The notes under the pieces: model-generated | What the model saw: only the letters and a program-made list of their open reading frames with translations | What the model was told of the DNA's origin: nothing | The model's database searches: none | Source: Halomarinibacterium sp041392205 | GTDB lineage: Bacteria; Bacteroidota; Bacteroidia; Flavobacteriales; Flavobacteriaceae | Length of the DNA: 64,000 nucleotides | Reading direction: 5' to 3' | NCBI GenBank assembly: GCA_041392205.1 | Contig: JAWKMO010000005.1 | Span: 62,001-126,000 of the forward strand | Program-made: the position numbers and the translations under genes | Shown here: positions 60,786 through 64,000 of the stretch, in pieces | Position numbering within the stretch: the stretch's first letter is position 1 | Layout: each line of letters opens with the position of its first letter

Positions 60786-61537
60786 CCCTTATACTTTTTC
60801 AATGTTTCTTTGGTAAATTCTGAAAGCACCAATCTTCCGGAAATCGCAGCTCTTTCAGCTAATAGTGTATCCCAATCTTCGGTTCCTTTCCAAAACATGG
60901 TTTTCATTTCGGCCATCGCTTCCGGATTGTAGTTACAAAGGTTCTCTGCAAATTTTTGAACCGCTTCATCCAATTCGTCTAAAGTATCAAACACCTGATT
61001 GAACAACCCCTTTTGCAAGGCCCAATCGGCGGAGTAAAACGTATTCGCATCAATCGCTATTTGGCTCATTCCACTTACACCCAACTTACGTTGCACTGCA
61101 GGACCCACCACAAAGGGGCCAATACCTACATTTAATTCACTTAATTTAATGGAGGCAAACTTAGTGGCCATACAAAAATCTGTGGCAGAAGCTAGTCCAA
61201 CACCTCCTCCAACGGTCTTTCCTTGTATACGCCCAATAATAAACTTGGGGCACTTACGCATGGCATTGATAACGTTGGCAAAACCACTAAAAAATACTTT
61301 TCCTGCTTCTGGATTAGTAATGCTAATTAATTCTTTAAAACTGGCTCCTGCACAAAAAGTTCGTTCGCCACCACTTTTTAAAATAAGGACTTTTACCTCA
61401 TCGTTTTGACTTGCATGGTTGATATTATCTACTAGAGAAGCTAATAAATCTCCTGGCAGACTGTTGTGTTCCGGATGGTAAAATTCTATGGTGGCAATCC
61501 CATTGTAGGAATGTTGTTTTACATAAGGTGTTGTCAT
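60782..61537 (-). CDS. Enoyl-CoA hydratase/isomerase family protein
   Basis: 251 residues of the crotonase fold: TFCAGASFKELISITNPEAG (oxyanion-hole Ala-Gly-Ala), IIGRIQGKTVGGGVGLASAT and SIKLSELNVGIGPFVVGPAV. It hydrates or isomerises enoyl-CoA thioesters. Next to paaZ and a paaY-like gene it probably works in phenylacetyl-CoA catabolism (PaaF/PaaG-like), but branched-chain degradation cannot be excluded. A family C hairpin repeat lies between it and paaZ. Confidence 0.88.
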   Translation of the reverse strand: MTTPYVKQHSYNGIATIEFYHPEHNSLPGDLLASLVDNINHASQNDEVKVLILKSGGERTFCAGASFKELISITNPEAGKVFFSGFANVINAMRKCPKFIIGRIQGKTVGGGVGLASATDFCMATKFASIKLSELNVGIGPFVVGPAVQRKLGVSGMSQIAIDANTFYSADWALQKGLFNQVFDTLDELDEAVQKFAENLCNYNPEAMAEMKTMFWKGTEDWDTLLAERAAISGRLVLSEFTKETLKKYKG

Positions 61538-61566
61538 ATTTTTTATATTTTCAATTCCAGAAAAAG

Positions 61567-61607
61567 ACCATCCCGCCTTTCAGGCACCCCTCCTCAATAA
61601 GGAGGGG
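61567..61607 (-). repeat. C/G-rich hairpin repeat (family C), copy 2, inverted
   Basis: On the minus strand the stem CCCCTCCT/AGGAGGGG (loop TATTG) is followed by TGCCTGAAAGGCGGGATGGT. It matches copy 1 at 5009-5047 in order and sequence (CCCCTCCTT, AGGAGGGGTGCC, GGCGGG.TGGT). It lies in the gap between paaZ and the enoyl-CoA hydratase gene. Confidence 0.9.
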
Positions 61608-61614
61608 AAATTTT

Positions 61615-64000
61615 TTATACTAAATTAAATTGTTCAAAATGGTGATTTAAATGTTTTCGTTCTAGTAAATACCATTCAAATTTATTGAGTTCTCCAAAGA
61701 CTACATTCTTCGTTTTAGCCTCCGGATGTTCTTTAAAATACTGAAGATAGGCCTCTCTGGCTTCCCTCAATTTTTGCTTTGCTGAAGTTAAATCGGGGTG
61801 CTTTAATTCCTTCATATTTGATTTTTCACGGAGTGGAAAATCATACTCCCTAGGCATTTTATCGTAGTTGTATAAAGTCGCATGTACTTTTTCCAATATT
61901 TTTTCGGGAGTAGCGATTTCAAAATCCTGAATTTCTCCTGAAGCAATTCGGTACGTATATTCCAAATGTTCTACCATTTGTTGAGGTGTTAAACCTCCCC
62001 ATTGTGGTTTGGAATCTTCGGAAAGTTTTGAAAGACATTGCTCAATTTTTGAAGTAGTCATTTCCGCGAAAACAGTTTGCTTTTTCTGTACCATCGTTAA
62101 CACCGTAACAATGGCTACCAATTCATCATCGGCGTCAAACACTTCGCCGTACCATTTTACAATTCCGGAGGGCAATTCGGTTCCGCGTTGTTCACGATCT
62201 ATTTTCTGTTTGCATGTTAACCGAACATAAATGGTGTCGTTGTGATAAATAGGGCGAAGGAATCTGCAATCCTCTAAGCCATAATTCGCTGCTACCGGTC
62301 CTTTATTGGGATACACAAACAACCCGGCGGCGGCGGCCAAAATAAAGTACCCGTGTGCCGTACGCTTTTCGAAAATACTTCCGTCTAGAGAAGTGATATC
62401 GGTATGCGCATAAAAATGATCCCACGTAAGATTGGCGAAGTTTACAATATCGCTATCGGTAATGGTACGTTTATGCGTTTGAAGCGACATGCCCGGTTCA
62501 ATATCTTCCCAATGGTATTGAAAGGGATGTTGTTCGGTTTCTTTATAGGCTCCTTTGGGTTGGTAAATGCCTGTCACTTCAGTTAAGGTGGTAGGGGTGC
62601 CTTGCACGGCACAACGCTGTAAATAATGCTTAATACCTCGCATTCCTCCCATTTCTTCGCCACCTCCGGCACGACCGGGCCCGCCATGAATTAAAGTGGG
62701 TAGCGGGGATCCATGACCGGTACTTTGTTGGGCATTTTCACGGTTTAAAATAAGGATTCTTCCATGATGCGATGCGGCATTTACAGTGTATTCTTTTGCG
62801 ATAGCGTCATTATAAGTTACAATAGAAGAAACTAATGAACCTTTCCCCATATGCGAAAGCTGAATGGCCTCATCTAAGTTTTTATAAGGCATTAAGGTAC
62901 TTACGGGTCCAAAAGCCTCCGTAATATGTGCCGCTTCATTTTTGAAGGGTTTGTCTTCCCTAAGTAATATGGGTTTCAAAAATGCTCCTTTGGAAGCATC
63001 GGCTCCCAGCGTTTCCACCTCATCAAGATTTCCATAGACAATGTTGGCAGTTTTGGCAATTTTCTGAATTTGTTCCTTAACCGATTCACATTGTTTTTTG
63101 TCTACCATAGCCCCCATACGAACTTCTTTTAAACGGGGGTCACCTATGGTGACTTTATCCAATTCTTTTCCAAGAGCTATTTGAACGTCCTCCATTAGTT
63201 TTTCAGGAACTAGAATTCGACGGATGGCGGTACATTTCTGGCCTGCTTTAACGGTCATTTCCTTTCGAACTTCTTTGATAAACAAATCGAATTCGGGGGT
63301 TCCGGGCACTGCATCTTCTCCCAAAATAGAAGCATTCAAGCTATCGGCTTCCATGGTAAATGGCACCGATTCTTCAATGAGTTGCGGATGATTTTTAAGT
63401 AACCTACCCGTGCTTGCCGAACCTGTAAAAGTCACCACGTCTTGCGATTGCACGGTATCTAAAATAGTTTTAGCCGTACCACTAATAAGTTGAAGCGCTC
63501 CTTCAGGTAGAATTCCCGAAGCAATAATTTCTTTTACAACCGCTTCGGTTAAATAAGCCGTTTGCGGAGCAGGTAATACTACAGCCGGCATGCCTGCCAT
63601 CCAGTTTACGGCACACTTTTCCAGCATTCCCCAAACCGGGAAATTGTAGGCATTAATATGAACCGCAACTCCCCGTCGAGGCACCATAATGTGATGCGCC
63701 ATAAAGCGGCCGCCACGTGATAAGTCGACAGGATCTCCTTCTACATGATACGGCTGATTGGGGAATAATTTACGAAGGGAAGCATTGGCAAATAAATTAC
63801 CGAAACCACCTTCAATATCAATCCAACTGTCAATTTTAGTTGCTCCCGTACGGTAACTCAATTCGTAAAAAGCATCTTTGCGTTTGGTGAGATACATTGC
63901 TAGTTTTTTCAGCATCAAGCCACGCTCTTGAAACGTCATTTTACGCAGTGTTTCTCCTTTATCTCTTCCATATTGAAGAATAGAAGGAATATCTAGCCCA
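61615..64000 (-). CDS. paaZ: Phenylacetate catabolism bifunctional enzyme PaaZ with a DinB-like C-terminus (5' end outside the window)
   Basis: The reading frame is open to the window edge, so the start lies beyond 64000; about 795 residues are present. Aldehyde dehydrogenase part: FPVWGMLEKCAVNWMAGMPA, VTFTGSASTGRLL, KAGQKCTAIRRI (catalytic Cys). Then a MaoC-like hydratase (IVNFANLTWDHFYAHTD and RTAHGYFILAAAAG). PaaZ opens the oxepin ring of phenylacetyl-CoA products and oxidises the aldehyde. The last about 160 residues (LTPQQMVEHLEYTYRIASGE, FGELNKFEWYLLERKHLNHH) are not part of the classical enzyme and look like a DinB/DUF1569 helical bundle with conserved His. Fusion or fused partner. 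Confidence 0.9.
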   Translation of the reverse strand, partial: GLDIPSILQYGRDKGETLRKMTFQERGLMLKKLAMYLTKRKDAFYELSYRTGATKIDSWIDIEGGFGNLFANASLRKLFPNQPYHVEGDPVDLSRGGRFMAHHIMVPRRGVAVHINAYNFPVWGMLEKCAVNWMAGMPAVVLPAPQTAYLTEAVVKEIIASGILPEGALQLISGTAKTILDTVQSQDVVTFTGSASTGRLLKNHPQLIEESVPFTMEADSLNASILGEDAVPGTPEFDLFIKEVRKEMTVKAGQKCTAIRRILVPEKLMEDVQIALGKELDKVTIGDPRLKEVRMGAMVDKKQCESVKEQIQKIAKTANIVYGNLDEVETLGADASKGAFLKPILLREDKPFKNEAAHITEAFGPVSTLMPYKNLDEAIQLSHMGKGSLVSSIVTYNDAIAKEYTVNAASHHGRILILNRENAQQSTGHGSPLPTLIHGGPGRAGGGEEMGGMRGIKHYLQRCAVQGTPTTLTEVTGIYQPKGAYKETEQHPFQYHWEDIEPGMSLQTHKRTITDSDIVNFANLTWDHFYAHTDITSLDGSIFEKRTAHGYFILAAAAGLFVYPNKGPVAANYGLEDCRFLRPIYHNDTIYVRLTCKQKIDREQRGTELPSGIVKWYGEVFDADDELVAIVTVLTMVQKKQTVFAEMTTSKIEQCLSKLSEDSKPQWGGLTPQQMVEHLEYTYRIASGEIQDFEIATPEKILEKVHATLYNYDKMPREYDFPLREKSNMKELKHPDLTSAKQKLREAREAYLQYFKEHPEAKTKNVVFGELNKFEWYLLERKHLNHHFEQFNLV

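Noticed and set aside
1..64000. tRNA, rRNA, transposase, integrase or prophage genes
   Set aside because: None was recognised by reading; a tRNA or Rfam covariance search would be decisive.

Overview
The window comes from the chromosome of a member of the Bacteroidota, most likely the family Flavobacteriaceae. The evidence is consistent: AT-rich DNA with few Shine-Dalgarno sequences, promoter boxes of the TAnnTTTG type, many secreted proteins ending in type IX secretion (T9SS) sorting domains, SPII lipoproteins, a Bacteroidetes-type putative porin, an OmpA-lipoprotein cluster, and a hybrid histidine kinase fused to an AraC regulator. I found no tRNA, rRNA, CRISPR array, transposase or phage gene.

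Layout. 1-8.6 kb: a tightly packed plus-strand operon of six uncharacterised genes (coiled-coil protein, unknown, AAA+ ATPase, unknown, two membrane proteins). Its gaps are full of repeats. A GIY-YIG nuclease gene bracketed by GGTCGAG-type palindromes sits between genes 1 and 2, a C/G-rich hairpin sits between genes 3 and 4, a heptamer array covers the start of gene 6, and a DUF559 nuclease gene bracketed by a different hairpin pair follows gene 6. 9-11.6 kb: putative porin, divergent from rnhB. 11.9-24 kb: envelope island with a large lipoprotein, two paralogous OmpA lipoproteins, a TPR hybrid sensor kinase/regulator and small secreted proteins. 24-38.5 kb: housekeeping and small envelope genes (lipB, a Pmp3-type peptide, a membrane-bound LuxR regulator, lysS, yiaA, hemL, a LysM glucosaminidase, a PLP deaminase-like enzyme). 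39.6-49 kb: a cluster of secreted surface proteins sharing an N-terminal 'QVGIGT...LDV' module, plus a large choice-of-anchor-B protein with a T9SS tail. 49.3-55.5 kb: a DUF5522 protein overlapping hutU, a DUF4136 lipoprotein, two more T9SS cargo proteins and a nuclease. 55.5-64 kb: a minus-strand operon reading paaZ (5' end outside the window), enoyl-CoA hydratase, a frameshifted S41 peptidase, paaY-like, a 2-oxo acid dehydrogenase E2 and a fused E1.

The most unusual feature is the pairing of two unrelated small nuclease families (GIY-YIG and DUF559/Vsr-like), each enclosed by its own inverted pair of hairpin repeats. Nuclease-free copies of related hairpins occur elsewhere in the window, including one read in frame inside the E2 linker. 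The organisation resembles the REP/RAYT arrangement of proteobacteria but uses nucleases instead of a transposase. It is my leading candidate for an undescribed mobile or domesticated element. The second candidate is the AAA+ ATPase operon itself, whose genes I cannot assign to a known pathway.
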